Assembly (NCBI GenBank): GCA_949358305.1
Contig: OX442319.1
Location: 13,392,001 to 13,456,000, forward strand
Length of the DNA stretch: 64,000 bases
Direction: 5' to 3'
Origin: Strigamia acuminata
Lineage: Eukaryota; Arthropoda; Chilopoda; Geophilomorpha; Linotaeniidae
Below, piece after piece: positions 13,012 through 24,627 of this stretch (positions within the stretch are counted from its first letter, which is position 1; each line of letters begins with the position of its first letter). Under the pieces are notes generated by a model that was given only the letters and a program-made list of their open reading frames with translations, was not told where the DNA came from and ran no database searches. Position numbers and translations under genes: made by a program.

Positions 13012-13760
13012 GGCGCATTCGAAAACTAATTTGCACTAAACGACCAGTGCAACTGGTAGTGTAAATGTCAAGTTAAACGACCCAATTTTCGAGTATCAAA
13101 ATAAATTTCTGTGCAAAATTCAGTGTAAATTCAAGTGTAAATATTAAATTAGTCCAAATAATAACCATAGTCATTATTGTTGTTGTTTACTCTAAAAAAA
13201 ACAGGAGATTATAAAAACATGATTATAAAATGTAAATTTATTTTAATTATTTTTATCATTAATATTTATTTAAGAACGGGAATCGGCTGAACATTCGCCT
13301 CAATCGCACAAATGCGGCCGAACACCGGCCGCATTAGATCGCACAAACGCCGGCCGCATTAGATCGCACAAACGCGGCCGAACGTCGGCCGAACGTCGGC
13401 CGCATTCGATTGTACAAATGCGGCCGAACGTCGGTCGAACGTCGGCCGCATTCGATCGTACAAATGCGGTCGAACATCGGCCGCATTCGATCGCAAGAAT
13501 GCGGCTAATACCTGCTACAAAATTGTTCTTGCGATCGACATCGTTCCAACCGATCTAACGAAAATCCAAGATGGCTGCCAGCAAGACCCGATTTGTACGA
13601 GAAAACTCGTTGCACGGAGATTTTAAACGGAAACGTGGCGTACAGGCCGTTTCCGTTTAACCAGTTTACACGACATTTGCACGAATTAATTCGTGTAAAT
13701 GTCGTGTGAAAACGAGTGTAAACACGTTTACACTCGTTTAAATGACTTTTCGAATGCGCC
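13012..13760. mobile_element. TA-flanked non-autonomous DNA transposon
   Basis: A 749-bp element with inverted ends GGCGCATTCGAAAA (13012-13025) and TTTTCGAATGCGCC (13747-13760), flanked by TA on both sides (13010-13011 and 13761-13762). Inside, 13290-13500 carries GC-rich repeats built from GCGGCCGAACGTCGGCC and GATCGCACAA, and a shorter inverted repeat GATCGCAAGAA lies around 13490-13540. It has no coding capacity. Superfamily is uncertain; TA flanks fit Tc1/mariner-type insertion. Confidence 0.65.
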
Positions 13761-13805
13761 TATTCTATTAGTCGTTGGAAGAAGTGCAGCTTCTCCAAAA
13801 GTGGG

Positions 13806-14210
13806 AAATAATCCTGGTTGAAAGAGTGTAAAATAATCCTGGTTGAAAGAGTGTAAAATAATCCTGGTTGAAAGAGTGTAAAATAATCCTGGTTGAAAGA
13901 GTGTAAAATAATCCTGGTTGAAAGAGTGTAAAATAATCCTGGTTGAAAGAGTGTAAAATAATCCTGGTTGAAAGAGTGTAAAATAATCCTGGTTGAAAGA
14001 GTGTAAAATAATCCTGGTTGAAAGAGTGTAAAATAATCCTGGTTGAAAGAGTGTAAAATAATCCTGGTTGAAAGAGTGTAAAATAATCCTGGTTGAAAGA
14101 GTGTAAAATAATCCTGGTTGAAAGAGTGTAAAATAATCCTGGTTGAAAGAGTGTAAAATAATCCTGGTTGAAAGAGTGTAAAATAATCCTGGTTGAAAGA
14201 GTGGAAAATA
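13806..14210. repeat. 25-bp tandem array, about 16 copies
   Basis: A highly uniform satellite with unit ATAATCCTGG TTGAAAGAGT GTAAA. Almost every unit is identical; the last has a single T-to-G change (GTGGAAA). It lies in the 5' flank of copy 3 only, about 620 bp before the homologous start codon. Such uniformity suggests recent expansion. Confidence 0.97.
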
Positions 14211-15400
14211 ATCCTGCTTATCCCCTTAAAACAAACATTTTTTCCTAAATTTTTATGAGTTGAGAGTGAGGTTTATTGTTGTTTGTATTTGGTGTGAGTA
14301 TTGGTTTATGATTCCAGAATTAAGAGGTAATGTATGTTGTGGGTACATAGATTCCAACTGCCAAAAAGTTTACTGAAATGCGGATATACTGCTGATGCTT
14401 GTGTGTGCTGTTGCAGTTTTTATAACTTAATATTAATATTTTATGTGTTTACACTTTCAAACCAAAATTATAAATTCGATTTGGAAGAGACCTGTCAGGA
14501 GAACATAATAACACGGAAAATGAAGCATGGTTTTGACAAGCTAGAATTAAAAAACACGAAGTCTTTGAGATGTTTTTGGGATTTGAGTTGGATTTCAAGA
14601 GAATTATAGTGTCCACCTGTCTTGTATTTTATGGATTATTATTAAGTTCATCTTGGTATAGTTAATGTCTACGAGAAATCGGTCGGCTCGAGTGTAGAAT
14701 AAACACAAAAGCGACATCATCAAAATGTTAGAAAATTGAAAATAATCAAGATGTTTTGCTTTTCAGTTTGGTCGTCAGTCTACACATTTGGAATTGACAA
14801 GATTGCCTTTGAATTGAACTAAAATAATGCAGAATAATTATTTGATGAAAAGAAAACTCCGCCCCACTATTCACCAGTTAATGAAGGTCGATGCCAACAA
14901 ACCCAATTGTGATTTAATTGGTTTGGATGATTTCGTAAACAGTAGGAAACAGTAGGAAACATTGGTCTGTAATACCAATACAAAGAAAATGACCAGGTTT
15001 TTGGAAGAAATTGGTAAATCAAATGAACAAGAATCGATATTAGCACCATGCCCAAACCATTTGGACGATGAAACAGAATCAGTGATGAACACTGAAATCG
15101 CAACTTGTGATATGGATAAACTTTGGAAAGCAAGTAATAATAGTGATGACATAGTCAGCGTAAAAATGAAAGTAAAAAATAAAAAATAGTATAAAGCACA
15201 AGTTGAGTAAAAAATCACAATTTAAATCGTTTTTGTATAGGGATATTCAAATGATACTGTTGTTCAGACAGAAACTAACAGCCCATTCGGAATATGCTCA
15301 ACATTTCAATTTTGTAACTACAAACAACCATTTGTCACTACTTATTTTATTACACTAATTTAGTTGCACTTATTTATTGACACAGCTGAAGCTATAAGTG

Positions 15401-16991
15401 TGTGACGATTACCTTCTGGAGATAGCAATTGCTAAACTAAAGTGTGAACTATCCGTGTGAAAATGTAAAATATGCAAACCTGATGTTCTCTCAAAACATA
15501 TAACATTTATTCCGGTTTGAACCTTATATAAATACTATGCCTACAAGTGGCTAAAATGACGAGAAGTTAAACTATACAGTTATTTGGCAAAAGCCCTGAA
15601 ATAATATCATTTGAAGGCTTCAGTCATGCAATAAGAATTTGTAACGGTCTTATTGCTGTGACGTAAAAGATGTCATCTATGAATGGCTTTGGCTTCTAAA
15701 TGGTCCGGGGTTTGGTTCTAAAAGGCGTGTAAATGGTTAGGCTGGGTGGGTTATATCCGAGAGGTGCGGTTGACTTTTCTGTATCGTCACACACATCGCA
15801 TCGCAGATAATTATTGTAATCAATAATTACCGCGAGATGTAACAATGTGAGAATAAATATTCATATTAATTCTATGGAATTAATCATGATATTTTAGAGT
15901 CACAAACTTAACTAAAACTATGAAAATAAGTAAAATATATTAAAATAGCGCCGAGCTATTTTTTGCCCCGAGTGCAATCAACATCTAAGTTAGACTTAAA
16001 TGTTCCGTCAAACCAATAACGAATTGAATCGAAATATCTCGCAGGAAAGGTTATCCATCGCCGGGAAATTACTCCACTCGGTCCTGGCTGGCGGGAGAGT
16101 AACCGGGAAATGACTCCGCGTCGATCACTCTGATAATGCGTCTGTGAAATATAAATACTCCACTCTAGATTCTACATTACCAATGCGTCTGTGAATTTTA
16201 CTCCACTCTAGATTCTGCACTCTACAACGGAATGTTGGCATGAAGCTGGAGGGAGTGCGTCTGTGGGTTGTACCCCACTCTAGATACTACACTTAAATGT
16301 GTCTGTGAATCTCTCCACTCTAGTTACTACATTTCTACAACGGAATGTTGGCATGAAGAGGCGGGCAGTGTGTCTGTGAGTCTTCTACCCACTCTAGATA
16401 CTTACACTAAATACAAAGTATTTCTACAACGGATTGTCGGAACGCAGAGAAGTATAATATGTGCTCAAGTAATATCAGTATCAAACAAAAACAGAACAAG
16501 AGCGAGCTATATCCGTTTTGCAGGGGGATATATACTCGGTGAGGAGAATAGCTGTTCAGTGATCCAATGGGATCACTGGGCAGTCAAATCCATCCAATCC
16601 CAGATCATAGGAAGTGGATACTCAGGACATAGTCTTCTACTAGGTCCAAAACAGGAACTGGATACGCAGGACACATTTTGGATTAAGTCCTTTTGACTAT
16701 AATCCAAAAGGAGTCCAACTCACAGTGGGTGATGGGGGGTGACTTCACCAGGTGTAGAGTTTGCACATAATTCAATAGAATTATGTGACAAATAAATCAA
16801 CTAGTTTTTAAACATCCAAAAGTATTTAAAAGTGTCTAAAGTTGCAGTGGAATAAAATATAAATAGTAATTTATATTTTATTCACTCAAAAATTGTCGAA
16901 ATTTGAATTTACCGCTAAAACGCATCAGCGCCATCTATTGGTGAAGTAATCGTCCTATACTAACAAAGTGTATGACAGTGTAACCGTCACA
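15401..16991 (-). repeat. 3' LTR of the Gypsy element
   Basis: 1591 nt, begins TGTGACGATT and ends CCGTCACA on the + strand. Positions 16137-16440 hold five imperfect direct repeats, each combining GYGTCTGTGAR with CCACTCTAGATNCTAC, some followed by ACAACGGAATGTTGGCATGA. A 142-codon open frame here (16268-16696) appears identically in the other LTR and has no coding features; it is probably fortuitous. Confidence 0.97.
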
Positions 16992-17003
16992 AGTCCCCCT
17001 TAA
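16992..17003 (-). promoter_or_regulatory. Polypurine tract (plus-strand primer)
   Basis: Directly inside the 3' LTR, the sense strand reads AAGGGGGACT and then the LTR TGTGACGG. A purine run touching the LTR is the usual second-strand primer of LTR retrotransposons. Confidence 0.8.
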
Positions 17004-17420
17004 ATATATGTTAATACCTGTATTAACATACTATTTATTCCGAATATCTTGAGGATCAAGACCACACTGTCATCTATGGAACTGGAGCTGTAATCCTTGA
17101 TTTCAGTCCAGTACAAAACTTGGCGAACAAGTGAGTGATAATCTCAAACCAGGGGTTAAGGGGAGTTTCGAGGAGTAATTTGATTGGTTTGTAATTACTC
17201 ATCTCGAAGTTTCTATTAACCCAAAGGGGGAAACACAGTTTCAAGTAAATGTTTACACGTAGATTAATTTAAATACGATCGGCCGTGTAAAAAATAACTC
17301 AAACATTTGTTAAATTTTATCTACCTTGGTGAAATGTTTTTATTAATAAAATTTAATAATCCTTCGTAAATATGATTGGAAATATTTATTTAAAATAAAA
17401 TATTTTCAATATATTGTGTC

Positions 17421-20400
17421 CTAACCCAACTTGACTTGTTTTAAACAATTTATGAGTTGTACAAAATCGGTCACGTATTTTGTGTTCGGCTTGGGTCTAC
17501 GTTTAGACTGCCGAACGGGAGATGGAAATCTTTTCCTCTTTTTAGATGGATTTTGAGGAGTTTCGTCCTTTTTAGAAGAAATCTGAGAAGTTTCCTCCTC
17601 TTTCTCTTCAACTAAATCCTCTGTTTCCATGGACACAGGTTCATTTATTAATTCTGGAGAATTAATAACCTGACCTTCCATCCAATCTGGAGTCGGGTGT
17701 GACTCGTTGGTGCCGACTTTCTGATCTAATGTCCATTCCTCAATCGGGTAACTTGGGATATAAGGCATTAAATCCTGTATGTTGATCGCTTTTGCTTTTG
17801 AATTGTCGGAGAGCTTCCGTAGTGTGTAGGAACCTCCGCCGAGAACAGCCGTAATTTCCCAAGGTCCATCACGTTTCTCAGCGAATCCTGCCGAAATCCC
17901 TTTATCTTTATTCGATAAAATATGTGTGGCTTTCCACACGAGATCTCCTTTGGCAAATTGGCAAATATAATATTTGTCTTTATGTAGTCGATCATGCTTT
18001 TCGTAATTCGATTGAATTTTCCGATGCATTTCGCTGTGTGCACGTCTAATTACGTCTAAAATGCTGTAGACGTAGGCTTCGGGGTTCTCTTTGTCGAATT
18101 TGATGGCGTGTTTAGTAATACGCGGGTCAAATGGCAAAGGAACGATTCTTCCCGTATTAAGAATCATCGGAGAACAATTTGTTGCCTCGGACTTAGCGGT
18201 GCGCATCGCAAAGGCAAAAGAATTTAAATATTTTGGCCAGTGGGAGTGAATGTCCGAGTATAAAGCTAACATCATTTTTAAAGTCCTGTTAGCCCGCTCT
18301 GTAATATTAGCGGCAGCATGATATGGACTAATGTGAGCAATATCTACGTGATTCTTTCGACAGAAATCATTAAATATTGTCGACACGAATTGTTTGCCAT
18401 TGTCAGAGATTATCTTTTTTGGATATCCCCAACGGTGGAAAACTTCGCTCATTTTATTAACGATGCATTCACTTGATGCAGTCGCTAGTGGGAAGACTTC
18501 AATCCATTTTGTACAATTATCAATGATTACTAAAATCCATTTTAATTGTGAACGACCGGCTGGTTTTGGTCCCATCAGGTCAATGCTTACTGTCTCCCAC
18601 GGGTTGGTCATGTTGTGGGGTGTATAGCTTGCCCGATGCTTTTGGTGTTGACTAGGTTTGTATTGTTGGCAATGAGTGCAACTGCGAACGTAGTTTCGAG
18701 TGTCTTTGCTCATTCTAGGCCAGAAATACATCTGTTTTGCTCTATCTAGGGTTTTGCTCATGCCAGCGTGTCCTGTAAGTGGATGGCCATGGCATGCGAA
18801 TAATGCACGTCTCACAAGCGAGCGTGGAATTACCGCCTTAAACCCGTTGCCAGAGTCGTTTAACTCTTCCTCATCGGTCGGAGCAAAATAAATTAGCATA
18901 ACACCTTTATTTTCTTCCGGTTCGTCGAGAGTGTAGCCACGAATCGCGTTTAACCAATGTTTATCCGTGACACGATTTTTTAATTTTTCGTCTCCTTTTA
19001 GGTAAACAAGGATTTTACTACATGCTGGATCTTTAAGCTGCGCTTCGATAATTTCGTCTCGCGTCGGCGGAACTATTTTTAGGATATCTGTTAGCGCAGT
19101 GTGTACATTTTCGTGATTACAATTGTGGACATCTATATGTCTGCAATTTTCTCTTGTACATCCTTCTTCCTCCCCCTTTTCTCCAGAATCGTGAAATCTA
19201 ACTGGATTATATGATTCTGAGAAAAAGTCTAAACTAAGGCCAACATTTGTAAGAAAATGTTTGCGCTCAGTTTCCGTCACTTGTAAAGATGCACACCTGT
19301 TTCCATTCCAAGTTGGATAGAAATGGGTGATCTCCTCTGGCTCGATATAATCATAATCCGGAGTGTCTAGTGCAGATAGTGGAGCGCGTGATAACGCGTC
19401 CGCTACTTGGTTCATTGCGCCGCGTCTAAAAATAATTTTAAACGCGCCACATTGTATTTTGACGGCCCAACGACCAAACCTTCCGGATGGTTCCGGCGTA
19501 CTCATCAACCAGCTAAGGGCTTTAGCATCGGACTCGAGAGTGAAAGTCGTGTATTCAATATATGGGCGAAATCTTTCGATTGCCCATACAACAGCCAAAC
19601 ACTCCAATTCCGGCGTAGAATACCTTACTTCGGCCCCGTGTAACACTCGACTGGCGTACGCGACTGCTTTCGGGACCATTATTAATTTCTGTTTCTTTTC
19701 ACAGAATAATTCTACGTCTTGACAGAGTACTGCACCTAAGCCTGAATGAGAAGCATCTGTCAAAATGACAAAAGGCTTATTCATATCTGGCATGTGGAGA
19801 AGGGCTTGGTCCTTGTCACACAAAATATCTTTGATAGTTTCGAATGCAGTTGTTTGTGGATCATCCCACACAAACTTTGCTTGATCATGCATAATATTGG
19901 TCAATGGACGAGCAATATTTGCGATGTTAGGAATGAATTTTCGGAAAAAATTTGCAAGTCCTACAAATCTTTGAATGTCTTTAGAACAAGTCGGTTTGGG
20001 AAAATTCCTTACAGCCGAGACTTTGTCAGGGTCTGGAAGAAGAGATCCCTCCGAAATTAAATGGCCTAAAAATCGTAATGATGTTCGACCAAACTTTGAC
20101 TTGTCTTTATTGATAGTTAGATTTGCGGCATCTAACTTCTCAAGTACGTCTTTAATATGTAATAAATGATTTTCCCATGTGTCGGAAAAAATAATTATAT
20201 CGTCTAAATAAACCAGAGCATGTTTATATAGAGAGTCACCCAATACGGTAGTCATGAGGTGTTGAAAAGAACTAGGTGCATTACAAAGACCAAATGGCAA
20301 TCTCTTGAATTGAAATTTGCCTTTTGGGGTGTAAAAAGCAGTTTTGCTCTTATCCTCCTCCTCCATTTCCATTTGATGATAACCTTTAGTTAAATCAATG

Positions 20401-21700
20401 GATGTAAAGTACTTGGCCTGATTAGTATGGTGAATTAATAGGTCAATACTTGGCATTTGAATTGCATCAACTTCTGTGATCGCATTCAACCAGCGGTAGT
20501 CGATACATAATCGATACTTCCCGCCGGGTTTAGCCACTATGACGGGGTGACTTATATAAGGGCCAGTGGCAGGTTCGATTAACCCATCGGCCTCTAACTC
20601 CTCGACCAATTCCGTCATAATTGCCTTCTTGGCCGGATTGTACATTCTATACGGCTGGTGTTTCCAAGTAGCACCAGGTTTAAACTTGATGCTGTGCTTG
20701 GCAACCTTTGTGCAGCCCAATTGATCTCGAAATACGTTTTTTAATTGCAAAAGAACGTTTACGAGTAACTGTTTTTCTTCCTCCGAGCTGTTGCAGCCTT
20801 TGACGAGTTTTTCCACCCAGTCCGGTGAAGTGGGAGTTCCTTCACCTTGGAGACCCAAAGCCTTAATGCTTGCTAGGCAACAGTTAAGTTCAGTGGTCTC
20901 GTATGGTGCTGTCCATCCGGGCATGTCATCACAGGTGAACACAGCCCGTCGGGGATTAGGGTTTATCCCCGTTCTACGCATAAAATTGTGACCCAAAATC
21001 AACCCACATACATTCTTGTGTAGAATTATGAAGGTCATAGGTGTAACTCTCCTTTTATCGGCCCATTTGACACAAAGACAAACTTGACCGATAGGTCGGT
21101 GATCTATTCCGACTGCGCAGACACGCATTCCGCGGGGACATTCTTGTATGAATTCCACCGGAATTTCTGTGTTTGAGAGGAGTTGTACTCCAATAAAACA
21201 TTGGGTGGCTCCAGAGTCCATTAGTGCGTTGTAATCCAAACCTCCAATTTGGACATTCATACGCGGATCATCTTTGCCACCATTGATTAATTTACTATTA
21301 CAAAGTTTGCCAAGCAATACTTTTCGTTCTTTCTTGTTCCATTTTTCAAGTTTAAGAATTTTCCTTAACTTGAAAACTTTGGGTACAAGCGGTTTCTTTG
21401 GTGCATTCCAACTTCCACTGAAAATACTCAAATTTTCTAGTTGGTCTGTCATGACTTTTAAATTTTCATCGACACCGCCAGTAGAGCTGCTAGTCTTTCG
21501 ACAGACAGGTACTGCTTCGTAAGAAATGACCAACGATGGTGGTTTATTCTTCGAATCATCGACATAAGGTACTGTGAGATGACTAGGCTTATGTCTTAAT
21601 TTAAATTCATCTTTTCGTAAAAATAAATCATTTGACAATTCCGAGAGAGGAAACAACTCTTTAAGCGGGGGTTGGGCAACTTGAACAACCCCCTGAATCA
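17421..21700 (-). CDS. pol: Gypsy Pol polyprotein (PR-RT-RH-IN)
   Basis: About 1,410 codons without a stop, lying in the -1 frame relative to gag and joined to it by the slippery site at 21701-21707. There is no ATG near its start (the first open codons include TTG at 21656), so it is most likely made as a Gag-Pol fusion. Numbering from that TTG: protease DSGA at about 147-150; RT with IDYRWLN near 385, LPFGLCNAPSSFQ near 453 and YLDD at 483-486; RNase H with DAS near 634 and ESD near 708; integrase HHCC zinc finger near 956-996 (H, H, CTHC) and catalytic D (IDLMGP, about 1026), D (SDNG, about 1085) and E (ITERANRTLK, about 1120). A GPW..T...GGSYTL segment near 1260 matches the GPY/F module. 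The C-terminal tail is Lys/Glu/Ser-rich; I see no chromodomain. All catalytic residues are present. Confidence 0.97.
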
Positions 21701-21707
21701 GTTTTTT
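21667..21707 (-). promoter_or_regulatory. Programmed -1 frameshift signal, gag to pol
   Basis: The sense strand reads A AAA AAC (21707-21701) in the correct X XXY YYZ phase, and the gag stop TGA follows at once (21700-21698). Seven nucleotides after the heptamer comes a perfect 8-bp stem, GGGGGTTG (21693-21686) with CAACCCCC (21674-21667), with an 11-nt loop. A one-base backward slip moves from the gag frame into the open pol frame. This is the classical retroviral-type arrangement. Confidence 0.9.
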
Positions 21708-23746
21708 GTCTCGTCGGGAGTGACTGACTCAGTGGCTGCTGGTAAATGCTTAATTAACAGGTCAACCATGTTTTTCTGGAAGTCAGTAAATTTGGAGTCT
21801 AAAGTTTCTGACGTAACCCAATTTTGTTTGGGTCGTTTAAACTCGGGGTTGGGAGCAGAGTGGTTAAATCTTTTATTTGCATTTAACGAGTCTGATTTCC
21901 CTGCTAATTTTTTGGCAAGAGCGGGACATTCTCTTTTAAAATGTCCAGGCTCGTGACAGAAAAAGCATTTTCCAGTAGTCTTTTCATACTGGGCGGCAAA
22001 TAATCGCTCCATTGAACCATCGCCAGTTGAGTCGTCATTTTCCGACTCGTCTTCATTTTCAACTTCATCTTGAGTTTGCGTTAAACGTAGTGAAGTTTTA
22101 GATGGAAAAATCTTAGATTTTTCGTGAAGTTTGGGAGTAGGATGATTCTCTCGATTATCGTACTCCAATTTTGCTGCAAGTTGAGAACTTTCAAACTTAG
22201 AGCGATTTGCTCCTACATATTGTAGAATGTCATCTACTGTAAAGTTACCATACATTCCTTGTGTACATAACGCCGTGAAACTTTCTTGAGTTAAATTGTC
22301 GAATAATTGCGCACGTCCAGTTTTATCACCTGGCGGCACTTCACCTTGTTCTTGCGTATAACGCAGAAGAAAACTATAAAGTGACTCGTCGGCTCGTTGT
22401 TTTACATTAAGAAGTCGCCTTTCTCTTGTAAGTGGAACGAGGTCGAAACAATCGAGAAAAGAGGCTTCGAAAGTTCGCCAACTGTTAAAAGTATGGCGTT
22501 GCTTATGGAACCAACGTTGTGCATGGCCTAATAGTCGTCCAGGTACAGCAGTGTGTACCATGTCGTCTAAAGGGATGCCTTTCCCGAGTGCGACAGCTTT
22601 GACGATTTCAAGGAATCGCGCAACCTCTGTCTGTTTCCCGTCAAAAATAGGAATCTCGATTCCTTTTCCAAAATTCTGACTGGGATTACTCGGGCTTCGG
22701 ATTTGACCAACTAAACCCTGAATAATTTGTTTTACATTTTCGTCCGACAAATTAGAAGCAGAGTTCGAATTGGGTGTAGACCGACTTTCTTGGTCTCTGG
22801 GTGGCGGATTTGGCTCTTCTCGAAAATTTTGGCGTCTATCAGGTGGCGGAGGAGAACGAGAATTATTACGTCGGTGGAAATTATTGTTATAATTTCCCCC
22901 TCCACCAGCGTGAGATTCGTCACTACTCGAGTTAGGATCGGAGTCACGAGGATCACCAGGAGCTCCGGGAAATCGTTGATTTCTCGGCGGAGCTCGTCCA
23001 CCTTGAGAGCGGGAATTTCTATAATTCCTAAAATCCCCATCAGATTGGGTGTGAGATTGAAAATTTTGATAATTTTCATTTCTCCCCCTTGGTTGGACCG
23101 ACAGATTAGTTCGAGGCTGTGGAACTCTGAAAGAATCATTCAAATTCCCAGTGGGAGCGGGTAAAATATTATTTACAGCCGTCGCACTTGGTAAATTTCG
23201 GGAAATTGGCGCAGAAATATTTCCTTGTCCGGAATTTCCCATTCTTTCGGCCGAATTCGATCGCCAAGAACTAGCTGGTAACTGAGTCGAAGGTTGAACG
23301 GATAATGAAGAATTTAACTGCCCATTGTCGTCACGAGCAACATTCATTCGCCATCCAGGTAATTGCTGGTAGCGATATGTGGCCGGTGAACGAGGGCCAG
23401 TTCGATCTACAGAAACACTTCGTTCGTTGGTTACAACTACATCGGGAGTAATTACACGATTTCTCTCGTGATGATTATTCGCCGTGTATTGTTGAGCTTC
23501 ACACAAAGAGGAAAACTGCGTCACTTCCAACTGGTAATGGCGACAGTAAACCTCTAAATCATGCGGGACGGATAGTGGATCCGTTCGAGAACTACCTGGG
23601 TTGGAAACGTCTCTAGGAACATTTTCTTCCCCCTGGCTTTCTAAATCAGACTCCACAATTCCTCTTGGTGTTTCACACATACCACCACGTCGTCGTGCTC
23701 CACGATTTCCTCGTGTTCCACGAACTCTTACAGGTCTACGGGCCAT
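21698..23746 (-). CDS. gag: Gypsy Gag polyprotein
   Basis: 682 residues from ATG at 23746 (MARRPVRVRG) to TGA at 21698-21700. An in-frame TTG three codons upstream is not needed as start. The N-terminal third is Arg/Gly-rich (RGNRGARRRGG), and the middle is rich in Asn, Ser and Pro and likely disordered. A helical retrotransposon capsid-like region follows (WFHKQRHTFNSWRTF; SLYSFLLRYTQEQGEVP). The C-terminal region has one CCHC zinc knuckle, CFFCHEPGHFKREC (C-x2-C-x4-H-x4-C), for RNA binding. The stop codon directly follows the slippery heptamer. Confidence 0.95.
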   Translation of the reverse strand: MARRPVRVRGTRGNRGARRRGGMCETPRGIVESDLESQGEENVPRDVSNPGSSRTDPLSVPHDLEVYCRHYQLEVTQFSSLCEAQQYTANNHHERNRVITPDVVVTNERSVSVDRTGPRSPATYRYQQLPGWRMNVARDDNGQLNSSLSVQPSTQLPASSWRSNSAERMGNSGQGNISAPISRNLPSATAVNNILPAPTGNLNDSFRVPQPRTNLSVQPRGRNENYQNFQSHTQSDGDFRNYRNSRSQGGRAPPRNQRFPGAPGDPRDSDPNSSSDESHAGGGGNYNNNFHRRNNSRSPPPPDRRQNFREEPNPPPRDQESRSTPNSNSASNLSDENVKQIIQGLVGQIRSPSNPSQNFGKGIEIPIFDGKQTEVARFLEIVKAVALGKGIPLDDMVHTAVPGRLLGHAQRWFHKQRHTFNSWRTFEASFLDCFDLVPLTRERRLLNVKQRADESLYSFLLRYTQEQGEVPPGDKTGRAQLFDNLTQESFTALCTQGMYGNFTVDDILQYVGANRSKFESSQLAAKLEYDNRENHPTPKLHEKSKIFPSKTSLRLTQTQDEVENEDESENDDSTGDGSMERLFAAQYEKTTGKCFFCHEPGHFKRECPALAKKLAGKSDSLNANKRFNHSAPNPEFKRPKQNWVTSETLDSKFTDFQKNMVDLLIKHLPAATESVTPDETKN

Positions 23747-24607
23747 AATACTCAAAGAAATACACGTACAACAAGAAAAAATAAGATTTTAACTGAACTA
23801 GCGTAAATGTAACACGCTTAATATTAAACTAAGAAATAATTTGAAAAAATACAACCTTAGCTGCTGAAGCTGAAGTGGCTTCGGGAAAGAACTGTCCTGT
23901 TGCGTGGTCAAGAATGGTCCAAACGGGCACTGGTCACAAAGGCACAACTGGATGGTCGCACTGTCGAAAAGCAAGTGTGGCTGAATATTGGTTGTCAAAC
24001 TAACTTCCGGAAAATCTCCTTTGTCAAGACAGTCGGCTGTGATTGGCGATGTTGAAAAATTCCTGATAATTTCTAATCCGAAATTCTCAACGATGTCACA
24101 TCTGGGTGACCTACTCCGAGCTGCATCGTGAGTGGTTCTCTTTGTCACATTCTTTACTTTGTTAAAGATTAAAATAATAATCAAAAACATTGAAAACAGA
24201 ACAATAGAAACTTGGTCAAGTTTTTAACCAGCAAAATAAAATACTTTAACTTTTTATTTTTCAGTCAGCAGGATTTCTAGTCAAATTCGTTTTTTGATCA
24301 AAATTCAAGGTTTCGAAATTTTCCAGAATATAGCTGAATATTCTGGGAAACTCAATAAAATCATAATAGATTTTTCGTAAGAGATTCGGAATTATAATGA
24401 GTTTTTTCAAAATAATCCAAAAATTCGAATTCAGATATTTCCAAAAGATAATGAGAATTTTTTGAAAACAAATGGATATTTCACAGTAAATTTATAGAGA
24501 AAAAATCGGAAATTTTCTAATTATAATATCTACATAAAATAATCAAAAAAATTCATTTTTCAATTTTACACTTTGATCACAGAGTTCACTTCGATAAAAT
24601 GCAACCA

Positions 24608-24625
24608 ATCTCGGTGGGACCTCCA
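24608..24625 (-). promoter_or_regulatory. Primer binding site, tRNA-Gln type
   Basis: Two nucleotides inside the 5' LTR the sense strand reads TGGAGGTCCCACCGAGAT. Its complement, ATCTCGGTGGGACCTCCA, equals the 3' end of eukaryotic tRNA-Gln(UUG) plus CCA, as I remember that tRNA. All 18 positions match. Confidence 0.85.
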
Positions 24626-24627
24626 CG

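Noticed and set aside
13806-14210. CRISPR array
   Set aside because: Units are contiguous 25-mers without unique spacers, and the genome is eukaryotic.
16268-16696. 142-codon open frame, repeated identically at 25495-25923
   Set aside because: It lies inside the two LTRs on the antisense strand, spans the LTR's internal repeats and has no domain-like features; identity only reflects LTR identity.
18394-23164. Several + strand frames of 60-145 codons across gag and pol
   Set aside because: Antisense shadows of the retrotransposon genes.
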